Assembly: GCA_022843045.1 (NCBI GenBank)
Contig: JALHOJ010000015.1
Coordinates: 1-62,709 of the forward strand
Direction: 5' to 3'
Source: Phycisphaerales bacterium
GTDB taxonomy: Bacteria; Planctomycetota; Phycisphaerae; Phycisphaerales; UBA1924
Length of the DNA stretch: 62,709 nt
How positions within the stretch are numbered: the stretch's first letter is position 1; each line of letters starts with the position of its first letter. The notes beneath the pieces are model-generated. The model was not told the DNA's origin. It saw nothing but the letters and a program-made list of their open reading frames with translations, and did no database searches. Made by a program: the position numbers and the translations under genes. Shown piece by piece: positions 15,719 through 24,731 of this stretch.

Positions 15719-17955
15719 TGGAATCGGTATCTCCCGACCTTGAACACGCTCTAGACCACACCACCGACTTCCAACCTGTTCATTCTCGCTCTTCGCTTTC
15801 CGCTTTACGGAGCACTCCAGTGACCGGCGACCTCCATCCCGCTCTTGACCAACTGCTCCAAGTCGCCCGTCGGCGAGGCTGGCTCTCCTTTGAAGAGCTC
15901 AACAACACCCTCCCCGACGAAATGGTTGACTCTGCGCACGTCGATCAAGTCCTCTGCCTGATCGACCGCGCCGAACTCGAGCTCGTCGACGAGCTCGAAT
16001 ACCGCGCCCGCATGCACCGCCTCGCGCTTGAGCAAGGCACCGCCAACCCCGCCGCGTCCGGCCTCGCCGGCCTCACGCGCGCGATGAGCGTCTCGGGAGG
16101 CGATCGCGCCGCCGAAGCCGTGAACCTGCGTCGTTCGCTCCTCAAGGACGCCAAGGGCGACCCCATCGCCAGCGACCGCGACCGCGAGGACGAAGAACTC
16201 CGCAGAGACATCCAGGCCCTCGTCGATGAGACGGGAGACAAGCGCCTTGACGACCCCGTCCGCATGTACCTCTCGCAGATGGGCAACATCCCCCTGCTTG
16301 CCCGCGACGAGGAAGTGCGCTTGGCCAAGAAGATCGAAGTGACGCGGATGATTTTCCGCCGTCGCTGCATGGAGAGCGACTATCTCGTCCACCATGCCGT
16401 GGAAGTGCTCAAGGGCGTGATGCGGGGCGATGTGCCCTTTGACCGCACCATGCGGATCTCTTCGTCCGAGGACAACGCCAAGCAGAAGATCACCCAGCGC
16501 CTGCCCAACAACATCCCGACCATTGAGCGTCTGCTCGAACTCAACCGCGAGGACTGGGAACGCCTGCAGGAAGCCCGCCGGGAGAAGAAGCTCGACGAAG
16601 CCGCGCAGATCAAGTCGCGTTTGCTCGCTCGCCGCCGCCGCATGGCCCGCCTGACCGAGGAATGCTGCCTGCGCACCGGCCGCATCATCCCCCTGATGCG
16701 AAAGCTCCGCGCCATCGCGAAGAAGATGGTCGACCTGGATCAAGAACTCAAGATCGCGACCACGCCCGTCGAAAAGCTCCCGCCCCGTCTTCGCGCCAAG
16801 GCCAAGAAGGTCCACGACGCCGAAGACCTTGCTGTGATGCGTGAGGAACTCGACGGCCTGCGCCAGCTCGTCATGGACGATCCGCTTGACCTCCATCGCC
16901 GGGTGCGAGAGCTCGCGACCGTCCTCTGGGAGTACGAACAAGCCAAGCGCGACCTCTCGGGCGGCAACCTCCGCCTGGTCGTCTCCGTCGCCAAGAAGTA
17001 CCGCAACCGTGGCCTGGTCTTCCTCGACATCATCCAGGAAGGCAATACGGGCCTGATGCGGGCCGTCGACAAGTACGAATACAAGCGAGGCTACAAGTTC
17101 AGCACCTACGCCACGTGGTGGATCCGCCAGGCCATCACCCGCGCAATCGCCGACCATTCCCGCACGATTCGCATCCCCGTTCACATGATCGAGTCGATCG
17201 GCAAGATCAAGACCGCACAAAAGCTGCTCATCCAGGAACTGGGCGTCGAGCCCACCGTTGACGAAATCGCAGACCGCTGCAACATGAACGCCCCCGAAGT
17301 CCGCAAGGCCCTGCGCGTCGGTCGCAGCCCTGTCAGTCTCGACCGCCCCGTGGGCGATGGCGACGACGCCAGCCTTGGCGACTTCGTCCCCGACGACGAG
17401 ACGGGCGAGCCCGCTGACCAGGCCGCCCAGGAAATGCTCAAGCAGCGGATCGAGGCCGTCCTCAAGACCCTCACCTACCGCGAGCGCGAGATCATCAAGC
17501 TCCGCTACGGCATTGGCGACGGCTACACCTACACCCTCGAAGAAGTCGGCCGCATCTTCAAGGTGACGCGCGAACGCGTCCGCCAGGTCGAGGCCAAGGC
17601 CATCCGCAAGCTCCAACATCCCGTCCGCGCGCGGAAATTGCAAGGCTTCGTCGACGGCAGCGCATACAAGGACCTCCGCAGCGGCGCCGAGCCCAGCCTG
17701 GGCGGCCCCATCGGCTCCCCCAACCGCGGCAAGAGCCTGGCCAACCTCGCCAGCGACCGCGCGACCATCCACGCCGACGCGTTCGAGGACGGCGACACAG
17801 GCGAGGACGAATTCGCCGACGTCATGGGCGTCGAAGCCGCGCCCGCGTCCCAGGACGAAGGCTGGAGCACCGCAAGCGATGTCGCAGCCGCCTCCGCCGA
17901 GGTCGAGGACGCATCCGCGGAACCCCGGCTGGGCGAAGACATGAACGAGCGGTAA
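15718..17955 (+). CDS. rpoD: RNA polymerase primary sigma factor RpoD
   Basis: A 745-residue sigma-70. Region 1.1-like residues lead to region 1.2 ([19 protein letters not shown]). A large non-conserved insert follows. Region 2 reads [18 protein letters not shown] then [20 protein letters not shown], region 3 contains [10 protein letters not shown], and region 4.2 reads [20 protein letters not shown]. Unusually, about 100 acidic, low-complexity residues follow region 4.2 (ending GEDMNER), where most sigma-70 proteins stop. The ATG shares one base with the dnaG stop (TGATG), giving translational coupling as in the macromolecular-synthesis operon, here without rpsU. A GTG immediately upstream (15715) is an alternative start. 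Confidence 0.93.
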   Translation: MESVSPDLEHALDHTTDFQPVHSRSSLSALRSTPVTGDLHPALDQLLQVARRRGWLSFEELNNTLPDEMVDSAHVDQVLCLIDRAELELVDELEYRARMHRLALEQGTANPAASGLAGLTRAMSVSGGDRAAEAVNLRRSLLKDAKGDPIASDRDREDEELRRDIQALVDETGDKRLDDPVRMYLSQMGNIPLLARDEEVRLAKKIEVTRMIFRRRCMESDYLVHHAVEVLKGVMRGDVPFDRTMRISSSEDNAKQKITQRLPNNIPTIERLLELNREDWERLQEARREKKLDEAAQIKSRLLARRRRMARLTEECCLRTGRIIPLMRKLRAIAKKMVDLDQELKIATTPVEKLPPRLRAKAKKVHDAEDLAVMREELDGLRQLVMDDPLDLHRRVRELATVLWEYEQAKRDLSGGNLRLVVSVAKKYRNRGLVFLDIIQEGNTGLMRAVDKYEYKRGYKFSTYATWWIRQAITRAIADHSRTIRIPVHMIESIGKIKTAQKLLIQELGVEPTVDEIADRCNMNAPEVRKALRVGRSPVSLDRPVGDGDDASLGDFVPDDETGEPADQAAQEMLKQRIEAVLKTLTYREREIIKLRYGIGDGYTYTLEEVGRIFKVTRERVRQVEAKAIRKLQHPVRARKLQGFVDGSAYKDLRSGAEPSLGGPIGSPNRGKSLANLASDRATIHADAFEDGDTGEDEFADVMGVEAAPASQDEGWSTASDVAAASAEVEDASAEPRLGEDMNER

Positions 17956-17985
17956 AGGCAGCGCAAGCAAAGCCAGATCGCTTCA

Positions 17986-18041
17986 CGGATATCCGGATGA
18001 GAGGAGCGGCGATTCTGATACTCTCCTTATCCGGATATCCG
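17986..18041 (+). terminator. Inverted repeat downstream of rpoD (terminator or operator)
   Basis: Perfect 13-bp arms CGGATATCCGGAT (17986-17998) and ATCCGGATATCCG (18029-18041) are extended by GAGAG/CTCTC across a 3-base bulge. Each arm is itself built from palindromes (GGATATCC, ATCCGGAT), so it could also be a paired protein site. No T-run follows. Confidence 0.5.
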
Positions 18042-18122
18042 CCCGTTTCGCGACAATTTCGGTTCGGCAGCGGGAAATCCACGGGTTTTGTCATCCCATT
18101 CTGGAAGGCCCGTCGAATTCCG

Positions 18123-18128
18123 GTACGA
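18123..18128 (+). promoter_or_regulatory. -10 box upstream of Mn2+ riboswitch
   Basis: TACGAT 12 bases before the riboswitch P1 stem, so transcription would begin at the aptamer. No good -35 hexamer is visible. Confidence 0.45.
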
Positions 18129-18139
18129 TTCATTCTTCC

Positions 18140-18262
18140 GATTGGGGAGTAGCAGGCGGAGCCGACATCCGCCAGTGTGGGTCGTCAACACGGGTCGATT
18201 CTTCGACCTCGGCCCTCATAGCCCGCCGCCCGTGTCCGGGTTGGTGGCTCGCAAGACCAGTC
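18140..18262 (+). ncRNA. yybP-ykoY manganese riboswitch
   Basis: All hallmark segments of the yybP-ykoY aptamer occur in order. The P1 5' strand GATTGG (18140-18145) pairs with CCAGTC (18257-18262). L1 is GGGGAGTAGC (18144-18153), P2 is GGCGGA/TCCGCC (18155-18173), L3 is CGTCAACACG (18183-18192), and the 3' core is CGCAAGACC just before P1 closes. The class senses Mn2+ and switches on efflux genes (MntP, TerC, P-type ATPases). The expression platform probably includes the CGCAGG-AGAA-CCTGCG hairpin at 18283-18298, before the ATPase start at 18345. The identification is by motif recognition; a covariance-model search would settle it. Confidence 0.85.
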
Positions 18263-18344
18263 ACAACCAGTTGCCGCGCGCCCGCAGGAGAACCTGCGAT
18301 GTGCTGCTGTTGCATTCCGCGCGGATTCCCTGACCGAGGATGCC

Positions 18345-21218
18345 ATGAGCATGACAGTGACCCCATCGATGACAAATCTCACTCCCCCGAACTCGACACA
18401 GCCCGCGGGGGCGTCTGGTCGCGATTGGCATGCGCTGTCGCCTGACGGCACGCTCGCCGCGCTAGAGGCGCGGAGCGAGGGGCTCGGTACGGCCCAGGCG
18501 CAGCAGCGTCTGGCGATGTATGGCCCCAACGTGCTGCCCAAGCCCAAGGGGGACACGGCGCTCGACTTGCTGTGGCGACAGATCAACAGCCCGCTCATTT
18601 GGGTCTTGATCGCCAGCGGCGTGGTGGCGATGGTCGTGGACCCCACCGATGGTATCAAGAACGGCCTGGTCATCCTCGCGGTGGTCGCGCTCAACACGAT
18701 CATCGGGTTTGTGCAGGAGTTCAAGGCGGGCAAGGCCATCGAGGCCCTCAGCAAGATGGTGCCCGAGAACGTCACCGCGCTCCGCGATGGCAAGAAGGTC
18801 ACCATGCCCGCGGCGGACCTGGTGCCTGGTGATGTGGTGCTGCTGGCGAGCGGGGACAAGGTGCCGGCGGATATGCGGCTGCTTCAGGTGCGCAGCTTGC
18901 AGGCTGAAGAAGCGGCGCTGACGGGCGAGAGCGTGCCCAGCCAGAAGAGCCTGGACGCCGTCGCGGCGAACGCAGGCGTGGGCGATCGCCTGAGCATGGT
19001 CTTTGGCGGAACGCTCATCACGTACGGCACGGCGACGGCTGTGGTCGTCGAGACGGGGGCCAAGACCGAACTGGGCAAGATCAGCGCGATGCTGAAGGAA
19101 ACCACCGACCTCCAGACGCCCCTCACCAAGGCCCTGGGCACGATCGGCAAGTACATCACCATCGGCATCATCATCATCGCGGCGATCATGCTGGTGGTGG
19201 GCACGTGGCGCACGATGGCGGCGACGGGCATGGAGTTCCTGCCCGCGTTGCGCGAGACGGTGATCTTCGCGATCGCGTTGGCAGTGGGGGCGATTCCTGA
19301 AGGGCTTCCGGCGATCGTGACGATCGCGCTTGCAATTGGCGTGCAGCGCATGGCGGCGCGGCGCGCGGTGATTCGCAAGCTGCCCGCGGTCGAAACGCTT
19401 GGCAGCACCACGGTGATCTGCTCGGACAAGACGGGCACGCTCACTCGCAACGAAATGACGGTGCAGGAGCTGTGGAGCCCCACGGGCGGCACGCTGGAGG
19501 TGTCGGGCGTGGGCTACGAGCCCAAGGGCGAGGTACTGCGCGCCGGGGCGAAGATCGGAAGCATCGACGCCTCGACGCACGAATTGGTCGAGGCGGGCGA
19601 GGTCTGCAACGACGCGACGCTTTCGAATGACAAGGGGCCCTGGGCGATCACTGGCGATCCAACCGAGGGGGCGCTCGTCGTGGTCGCAGAGAAGATGGGC
19701 ATCAAGGTTGAGGCCTCGCGCAAGGTGCACGATCGCATCGACGCCATCCCCTTCGAGAGCGAGAACCAGTTCATGGCGACGCTCAACAAGTGGTCCACCA
19801 GCGAAGGTGGCGGCAACCGCATCCTGCTCAAGGGCGCGCCCGAGGTGGTCCTCAAACGCTGCACCAACATCAATCAGGATGAGGTACTCAAGCAGGTCGA
19901 GTCGATGGCGTCGCGCGGCATGCGCGTGCTGGGCTTTGCGAAGCGCGAGGTGCCCGCCAGCATGACGGGCATCGAAATGAGCGACGTCGCGGGCGGCTTC
20001 ACGTTCCTGGGGCTCGAAGGCATGATCGATCCGCCACGCCCCGAAGCCATCGAAGCGATCAAGAAGTGCCACGCCGCTGGCATCACCGTGAAGATGATCA
20101 CGGGCGATCACAAGGCGACGGCAGCGGCGATCGGCAAGCAACTGAACATCCTGAGCAAGGACGCGAAGGCAGTAACGGGGGCGCAGCTGGCGGAAATGAA
20201 CGACGCGCAGATGCAGGAGGCCGTCGCGACCAACAATGTCTTCGCCCGCGTGGCTCCCGAGCACAAGCTCAAGCTCGTGCGGGCGCTGCAGGCCCGCAAC
20301 CAGGTCGTTGCGATGACCGGCGATGGCGTGAACGACGCCCCCGCCCTCAAGCAGGCCAACATCGGCGTCGCCATGGGCATCACGGGTACGAGCGTGAGCA
20401 AGGAAGCCTCCGCCATCGTCCTCACCGACGACAACTTCGCGAGCATCGCCGCCGCCGTCGAGGAAGGCCGGCGCGTCTACGACAACCTCATCAAGAGTCT
20501 GGCGTTCGTCCTGCCCACGAACCTGGGCTTGGCGATGATCCTGATGGCGGCGGTAGCGTTCTTCCCGTTTGAGGAAGTGACGACGGTCGTGGCGGGCGTG
20601 AGCACCTCGGCGAAGGAACTGCTGCTGCCCATGCTGCCCACCCAGTTGCTCTGGATCAACTTGGTGGCAACCGTGGCGCTGGCGCTGCCACTGGCCTTTG
20701 AGGCCAAGGAGCGCAACGTGATGCAACGTCCGCCGCGATCCCCCAGCGCTCCGGTACTCAGCGGCTTCGTCATCGGTCGCACTTTTGTCGCCGCCACCCT
20801 CATGACCATCGCGTGCATTGGGCTCTTCTTGTGGGAGTACACCATGGCCCAGCGGGCGGGCGTGGAGAACGCGCAGGCGCTGGCCAAGGCTCAGACGATG
20901 GGCGTGACCACGGTGATCATGTTCCAGATTTTCTACATGATCAACTGCCGGAGCCTGAAGGACTCGATCCTGAGCATCGGGCTCTTCAGCAACAAGAGCG
21001 TGTTCATCGGCATCGTGAGTCTGCTGCTTCTGCAAGCCGCATTCATCTATCTGCCCATCATGAACAAGGTGTTCGGCTCGGCCCCGCTGAGTGTGCGTGA
21101 CATAGCTTTCGCAGTGGTGGCGGGTGCGATCATCCTGCCCGTCATCAGCCTCGAGAAGTGGTGGCGCAAGCGGGGCGAAAACAACGGACAAGCCTCGCCG
21201 GTTGTGGGAATGGCGTGA
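18345..21218 (+). CDS. Cation-transporting P-type ATPase, probable Mn2+/Ca2+ exporter
   Basis: A 957-residue type II P-type ATPase. The actuator motif is LTGES, the phosphorylation site is [14 protein letters not shown] with Asp at residue 361, M4 is [18 protein letters not shown], and the hinge is [15 protein letters not shown]6 reads [16 protein letters not shown]: the Asn is kept, but the Thr-Asp pair that binds calcium in SERCA is replaced, as in CtpF-like bacterial pumps. The upstream manganese riboswitch and the following terC gene make Mn2+ export the best-supported role, with Ca2+ as the alternative. The start has GAGG upstream, and ATG-AGC-ATG offers two in-frame choices. Confidence 0.88.
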   Translation: MSMTVTPSMTNLTPPNSTQPAGASGRDWHALSPDGTLAALEARSEGLGTAQAQQRLAMYGPNVLPKPKGDTALDLLWRQINSPLIWVLIASGVVAMVVDPTDGIKNGLVILAVVALNTIIGFVQEFKAGKAIEALSKMVPENVTALRDGKKVTMPAADLVPGDVVLLASGDKVPADMRLLQVRSLQAEEAALTGESVPSQKSLDAVAANAGVGDRLSMVFGGTLITYGTATAVVVETGAKTELGKISAMLKETTDLQTPLTKALGTIGKYITIGIIIIAAIMLVVGTWRTMAATGMEFLPALRETVIFAIALAVGAIPEGLPAIVTIALAIGVQRMAARRAVIRKLPAVETLGSTTVICSDKTGTLTRNEMTVQELWSPTGGTLEVSGVGYEPKGEVLRAGAKIGSIDASTHELVEAGEVCNDATLSNDKGPWAITGDPTEGALVVVAEKMGIKVEASRKVHDRIDAIPFESENQFMATLNKWSTSEGGGNRILLKGAPEVVLKRCTNINQDEVLKQVESMASRGMRVLGFAKREVPASMTGIEMSDVAGGFTFLGLEGMIDPPRPEAIEAIKKCHAAGITVKMITGDHKATAAAIGKQLNILSKDAKAVTGAQLAEMNDAQMQEAVATNNVFARVAPEHKLKLVRALQARNQVVAMTGDGVNDAPALKQANIGVAMGITGTSVSKEASAIVLTDDNFASIAAAVEEGRRVYDNLIKSLAFVLPTNLGLAMILMAAVAFFPFEEVTTVVAGVSTSAKELLLPMLPTQLLWINLVATVALALPLAFEAKERNVMQRPPRSPSAPVLSGFVIGRTFVAATLMTIACIGLFLWEYTMAQRAGVENAQALAKAQTMGVTTVIMFQIFYMINCRSLKDSILSIGLFSNKSVFIGIVSLLLLQAAFIYLPIMNKVFGSAPLSVRDIAFAVVAGAIILPVISLEKWWRKRGENNGQASPVVGMA

Positions 21219-21227
21219 GTCCGCGTC

Positions 21228-21233
21228 TAGAGT
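21228..21233 (+). promoter_or_regulatory. -10 box for terC
   Basis: TAGAGT places the transcript start at about 21240, exactly where a long hairpin begins. Confidence 0.4.
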
Positions 21234-21240
21234 GGGTGCT

Positions 21241-21281
21241 GCAGTGAATCCAGGGGTTCCCGGAACCCCTGGGGTTCGCTG
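21241..21281 (+). promoter_or_regulatory. 5'-leader hairpin of terC
   Basis: CCAGGGGTTCC-C-GGAACCCCTGG (21250-21272) has 11-bp arms around one central base. It is extended outward by CAGTGAATC pairing with GGTTCGCTG (one G-T, one bulge), about 19-20 bp in total. It sits at the predicted 5' end of the terC mRNA and could also end the ATPase transcript; the downstream T content is weak (TGTTTG). Confidence 0.45.
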
Positions 21282-21307
21282 TTTGTCACCCTGGAAACCA
21301 GACCCGC

Positions 21308-22525
21308 ATGGACTTTTTCACACTCGCGCAAGCAGCCCAAGCCGCCACCGAAGCCACCCAAGCCGCAGGCGGGGCAAACCTCAAGATCTGGGCCTATGTC
21401 GGCTTCGTCGCCCTCGTCATCGGCTTTCTCGCCCTCGACCTGGGGGTCTTCCACCGCGAGGCCCACGAAGTCTCGATGAAGGAGGCCATGGGCTGGTCAA
21501 TCGTCTGGCTCACGTGCGGCGTCGCTTTCAGCGCGTTCGTGTACTTCGCGTACAACAACCACTGGCTGGGCCTGGGGCTGGAGACGCCCAAGTACAACCC
21601 CGCCTATGACGCGACCGACCCCGCCAGCAAGCTGATCATCACGGGCGAAGTGCTCGGTGGAGAGGCCGCCAAGCAATACCTCGTCGGTTACGTCGTCGAG
21701 AAGTCCCTCGCGATGGACAACATCTTCGTCATCGCCCTCATCTTCACGTTCTTCGCCGTGCCCGCCAAGTACCAGCATCGCGTGCTCTTCTGGGGCATCA
21801 TCGGCGCCTTGCTGATGCGCGGGGCCATGATCTTCGCCGGGGCGGGGCTGATCATGAAGTATCAGTGGATTCTGATCATCTTCGGCGGTTTCCTGATCCT
21901 GACGGCCCTCAAGATGGCCCTGATCAAGGGCAACGACGACGTCTCCCAGAACATCGTCGTCAAGATGTGCAAGAAGATCTTCCGCGTCACTGAGTTCTAC
22001 GACGGTCAGAAGTTCTGGACCAAGCGCACCGAAAAGCCCACCTACACCCCCGACGCCAGCGGCAACCTGGTCATGGACCCGCCCCGCCCCGGCACGCTGT
22101 CAGTGAAGGCCGCCATGACGCCCCTCTTCCTCGCGCTCATCATGGTCGAAATCACCGACCTGGTCTTCGCGGTGGACTCGATCCCGGCGATCTTCGCGAT
22201 CACGCCCGATCCGTTCATCGTCTTCACCAGCAACATCTTCGCGATCCTGGGCCTCCGCGCCCTGTACTTCTGCCTCGCGGCCCTCATCCGCAAGTTCCGC
22301 TTCCTCAAGCCCGCCCTGATCCTCATCCTGGCTTTCGTGGGCGTGAAGCTGCTGCTGCTGAGCGTGCCGCCCTACCTCGACGTGATCGGCATGCAGGCCA
22401 GCAAGCCCATCAAGATCGACACGACCCTCTCGCTGGTGATCGTCCTCGCCACCCTGACCCTCGCCGTGATTGCGTCGTGGCTGCTGCCCGAGAAGGCCAA
22501 TGCCGCGGACCAGCCCAAGGCATGA
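21308..22525 (+). CDS. TerC family integral membrane protein
   Basis: A 405-residue polytopic inner-membrane protein of the TerC/Alx family. The conserved acidic membrane segments are visible: FLALDLGVFHR, SLAMDNIFVIALIF and LVFAVDSIPAIFAITPDPFIVFTSNIFAILGLRALYF in shorter pieces. TerC proteins take part in Mn2+ export and metalation of exported proteins. A hydrophilic insert (about residues 225-260) follows the middle helices. Together with the riboswitch-controlled ATPase this makes a manganese-homeostasis locus. Its TGA stop directly abuts the opposing stop of ppk2. Confidence 0.88.
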   Translation: MDFFTLAQAAQAATEATQAAGGANLKIWAYVGFVALVIGFLALDLGVFHREAHEVSMKEAMGWSIVWLTCGVAFSAFVYFAYNNHWLGLGLETPKYNPAYDATDPASKLIITGEVLGGEAAKQYLVGYVVEKSLAMDNIFVIALIFTFFAVPAKYQHRVLFWGIIGALLMRGAMIFAGAGLIMKYQWILIIFGGFLILTALKMALIKGNDDVSQNIVVKMCKKIFRVTEFYDGQKFWTKRTEKPTYTPDASGNLVMDPPRPGTLSVKAAMTPLFLALIMVEITDLVFAVDSIPAIFAITPDPFIVFTSNIFAILGLRALYFCLAALIRKFRFLKPALILILAFVGVKLLLLSVPPYLDVIGMQASKPIKIDTTLSLVIVLATLTLAVIASWLLPEKANAADQPKA

Positions 22526-23371
22526 TCAATCCGGGATCACAATGGCCTTGGGGTCAAAGGTGGCCTTCGGTGCCTTGGGACTGATCTCTTCAAGCGTTTG
22601 GCGGACGATGGTGCTGATGGCCCAGTTGCGGTACCACTTTTTGTTGGCTGGGATCACGTACCAGGGCGCGGCGGGCGTCGAGCACTTGTCGAGCACTGCT
22701 TCGTATGCCCGCTGGTAATCGTCCCAGTGTTTACGTTCCTGCACGTCGCCCTGATTGAACTTCCAGCGTTTGGTGGGATCGTCGAGGCGGGCCTGTAGCC
22801 GGGCCTTTTGTTCGTCCTTACTGATGTGGAGCATGAACTTGAGCATCACGACGTGGTTGTCGGTCAGGTAGTGCTCGAACTGGTTGATCATGTCGTAGCG
22901 CTTGCGCCAGATGGTCTCGGGGACGAAGTTGTGGACGCGGACGATGAGGACGTCCTCGTAGTGGGCGCGGTTGAAGACGCTGATCTCGCCTCGGGCGGGG
23001 ATGGCCGCGTGGATGCGCCAAAGGAAGTCGCGGTCGGCTTCGGTTTCGCTGGGCTTTTTGAAGCTGATGACGTGGCAGCCTTGCGGATTCACGCCGCTGA
23101 AAACGCCTCGGACGACGCCGTCCTTGCCGGAGGTGTCCATGCCTTGGAGCACGACGAGGAGGCCCGTCTTGTTCTCGGCGTAGAGGAGTTCCTGCAGTTT
23201 GGCGATCTGCTCAACGTTCGCCGTGACTTCGGCGGCCGCCTGGTCCTTGATGGCGTTCTTGTTGCCCTTGGCTTTGGCAGCGGGGCGAAAGCCGGGCGAG
23301 CCGTCGGGATCGATTGAGTTGAGGCGGACCCGCGAATTGGGCTTGATGCGATGGAGGTCGGGGAAGTCCAT
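22526..23371 (-). CDS. ppk2: Polyphosphate kinase 2 family protein, class III-like
   Basis: A 281-residue P-loop kinase that transfers phosphate between polyphosphate and nucleotides. Walker A is VLQGMDTSGKDGVVRG, the Walker B-like block is FNRAHYEDVLIVRVH, and the lid is RKRYDMINQFEHYL. The FNRxHYEDVL form is typical of class III enzymes, which can phosphorylate both AMP and ADP. The C-terminus WYVIPANKKWYRNWAI is standard. Start support is a -10 box (TAGCCT) five bases upstream. The stop codons of terC and ppk2 form a single TGATCA. Confidence 0.88.
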   Translation of the reverse strand: MDFPDLHRIKPNSRVRLNSIDPDGSPGFRPAAKAKGNKNAIKDQAAAEVTANVEQIAKLQELLYAENKTGLLVVLQGMDTSGKDGVVRGVFSGVNPQGCHVISFKKPSETEADRDFLWRIHAAIPARGEISVFNRAHYEDVLIVRVHNFVPETIWRKRYDMINQFEHYLTDNHVVMLKFMLHISKDEQKARLQARLDDPTKRWKFNQGDVQERKHWDDYQRAYEAVLDKCSTPAAPWYVIPANKKWYRNWAISTIVRQTLEEISPKAPKATFDPKAIVIPD

Positions 23372-23376
23372 ACCGA

Positions 23377-23382
23377 AGGCTA
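23377..23382 (-). promoter_or_regulatory. -10 box, leaderless start of ppk2
   Basis: TAGCCT on the minus strand, five bases before the ATG at 23371. Confidence 0.5.
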
Positions 23383-23398
23383 GGGAGATCTGCCGCCT

Positions 23399-24502
23399 TC
23401 ATTGCGCGGGCTTCACGTCCTTCACTGGCGACAACTGGAACGCGATCGGCATGACGTAGCGAAGGCCGCGGTATTCGTAAACGCGTCCTGTCAGCGTGAA
23501 CGCTGCGGTGTCGCCCAGTTGGCCGACGGCGTCTTCGATCTGCTCGAGTTGGCGGCACGGGAGCAGCAGGAGTGGCTCGGGTGCGCTGGTGGGGTTGGGG
23601 CTGTCTGGGTCGTTGTCCAAGGCGAAAGCGAAGCGGCCGTCGGCTTCGGCGAGGCGAACCAGGCGGCCTCGCACCTGCGACAGGATCGTGCGCTCGGGCA
23701 GCAGCATGGGTTGGCCTCGGCCGGAAACCTGTTCGACGTTGGCGGATTGGTCGAGTTCGCGATCGGCTTCGTTTCGCTGGGGGCGGGCGAGCGTGCGACG
23801 GGTGGACCACGCTTGTTCGAGGTCCTTGATGATCGCGGAGACTTCTTCGGCGGGCTTGGCGGGGTCGGTGGTGGCTGCGAGCTGGCCGTCGGTCGGAGTT
23901 GCGTCGGTGGCCGAGTTCGCGGGCGGCATGCTTGCAGCAGGGGGTTCGGCTGGGCTCGCGTCCTCGAAGACGACGCTCGTGGGGAGGAGGAAGGCGCGGC
24001 CTCGATAGGAGTGGAGCACGCCGGAGAGGGTGGCGCGGGCTTGGGTTGGGGTCTGGTCTTCCGCTGCGCCGCGGGTGCGGGTTTGGACGCCTGCGGAGAC
24101 GAGGGCGAGGCGTTGGCAGGGCAGCAGCACCATCGGGGGCGCGGGCGGGGCGAGGGGGGCGTCTTCGAGCGTCACGCCGGGGTCGGGGAGGAAGACGTAG
24201 TCCTCGGCGCTGGTGCGGCGGATGGTGCCGCGGATGCGGGAGACGAATTGGGCTTCGCGAAAGGAGCCGGCGGCGGGGCGTCGCAGGTCGAAGCCTTCGG
24301 GCAGGCCGGAGATGGAGAGGCGGAGGGACGGCTCGACGGGCGCGGCGGGTGCGTCGGTGCGAGATGGGGGCACGGGGGGCAGCTCGCCTCGGCCGTCGAC
24401 TCGCCCGCCGGTGTTTGAGCTCTGCGCGAGCAGGGGCGAGGCGGCGAGGGCGAGGAGGAGGATCGAAGTCGGGATGGGTGAGGTGCGTTGGACCATCTGC
24501 AT
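23399..24502 (-). CDS. Secreted protein of unknown function with two LPC...YRG repeats
   Basis: A 367-residue exported protein with a clear signal peptide (TSILLLALAASPLLAQSS). I do not recognise a family. Two internal copies of one module can be seen: MVLLPCQRLALVSAG ... SGVLHSYRGRAFLLPTSVVFE and LLLLPCRQLEQIEDA ... TGRVYEYRGLRYVMPIAFQL. Each pairs an LPC-X2-L segment with a Y-R-G-(L/F)-P strand. A helical linker with paired Glu/Arg lies between them. It is downstream of the tRNA-Cys promoter on the opposite strand, 27 bases before the ppk2 start on the same strand. The start is the first Met; a second Met two codons later is equally possible. Confidence 0.7.
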   Translation of the reverse strand: MQMVQRTSPIPTSILLLALAASPLLAQSSNTGGRVDGRGELPPVPPSRTDAPAAPVEPSLRLSISGLPEGFDLRRPAAGSFREAQFVSRIRGTIRRTSAEDYVFLPDPGVTLEDAPLAPPAPPMVLLPCQRLALVSAGVQTRTRGAAEDQTPTQARATLSGVLHSYRGRAFLLPTSVVFEDASPAEPPAASMPPANSATDATPTDGQLAATTDPAKPAEEVSAIIKDLEQAWSTRRTLARPQRNEADRELDQSANVEQVSGRGQPMLLPERTILSQVRGRLVRLAEADGRFAFALDNDPDSPNPTSAPEPLLLLPCRQLEQIEDAVGQLGDTAAFTLTGRVYEYRGLRYVMPIAFQLSPVKDVKPAQ

Positions 24503-24566
24503 TCCATCATCGGCGCGCGAACGGGTGGGCGTCGCAAATCAGCGGGCGGTCGAGGCGATTCGGCGG

Positions 24567-24596
24567 AAGACAACTCCAGCCTACACCCCCTATAGT
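24567..24596 (+). promoter_or_regulatory. Promoter of tRNA-Cys
   Basis: AAGACA (24567-24572), an 18-base spacer, then TATAGT (24591-24596), about ten bases before the mature tRNA 5' end. Confidence 0.55.
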
Positions 24597-24605
24597 TTGC
24601 CAGTT

Positions 24606-24679
24606 GGCCGGATACCAAAGTGGTCTAATGGGGCGGATTGCAAATCCGTTGTTCGTGGGTTCGAATCCCACTCCGGCCT
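24606..24679 (+). tRNA. tRNA-Cys (GCA)
   Basis: A complete 74-base cloverleaf. Acceptor arms are GGCCGGA (24606-24612) and TCCGGCC (24672-24678) with discriminator T. The anticodon stem is GCGGA/TCCGT, with GCA at 24640-24642 in the loop TTGCAAA. The T-arm contains GTGGGTTCGAATCCCAC. The CCA end is not encoded. It is followed by a strong hairpin. Confidence 0.95.
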
Positions 24680-24687
24680 TTCCCTTT

Positions 24688-24712
24688 CGCCCGTCGCACC
24701 TTGCGGCGGGCG
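24688..24712 (+). terminator. Terminator of tRNA-Cys, possibly bidirectional
   Basis: CGCCCGTCGCA and TGCGGCGGGCG form an 11-bp stem (one G-T pair) with a CCT loop, followed by ATGTTGTT. It also lies 19 bases past the end of the opposing lipoprotein gene (24732). Confidence 0.6.
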
Positions 24713-24731
24713 ATGTTGTTACTGGAGAGCA

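Noticed and set aside
15805..17970. 721-codon open frame antisense to rpoD
   Set aside because: It mirrors the third-position GC bias of rpoD, has no recognisable domain and no start signals. Long antisense frames are usual at this GC content.
18462..21191. 909-codon open frame antisense to the P-type ATPase
   Set aside because: His/Arg-rich composition with no domain; a shadow of a well-supported gene.
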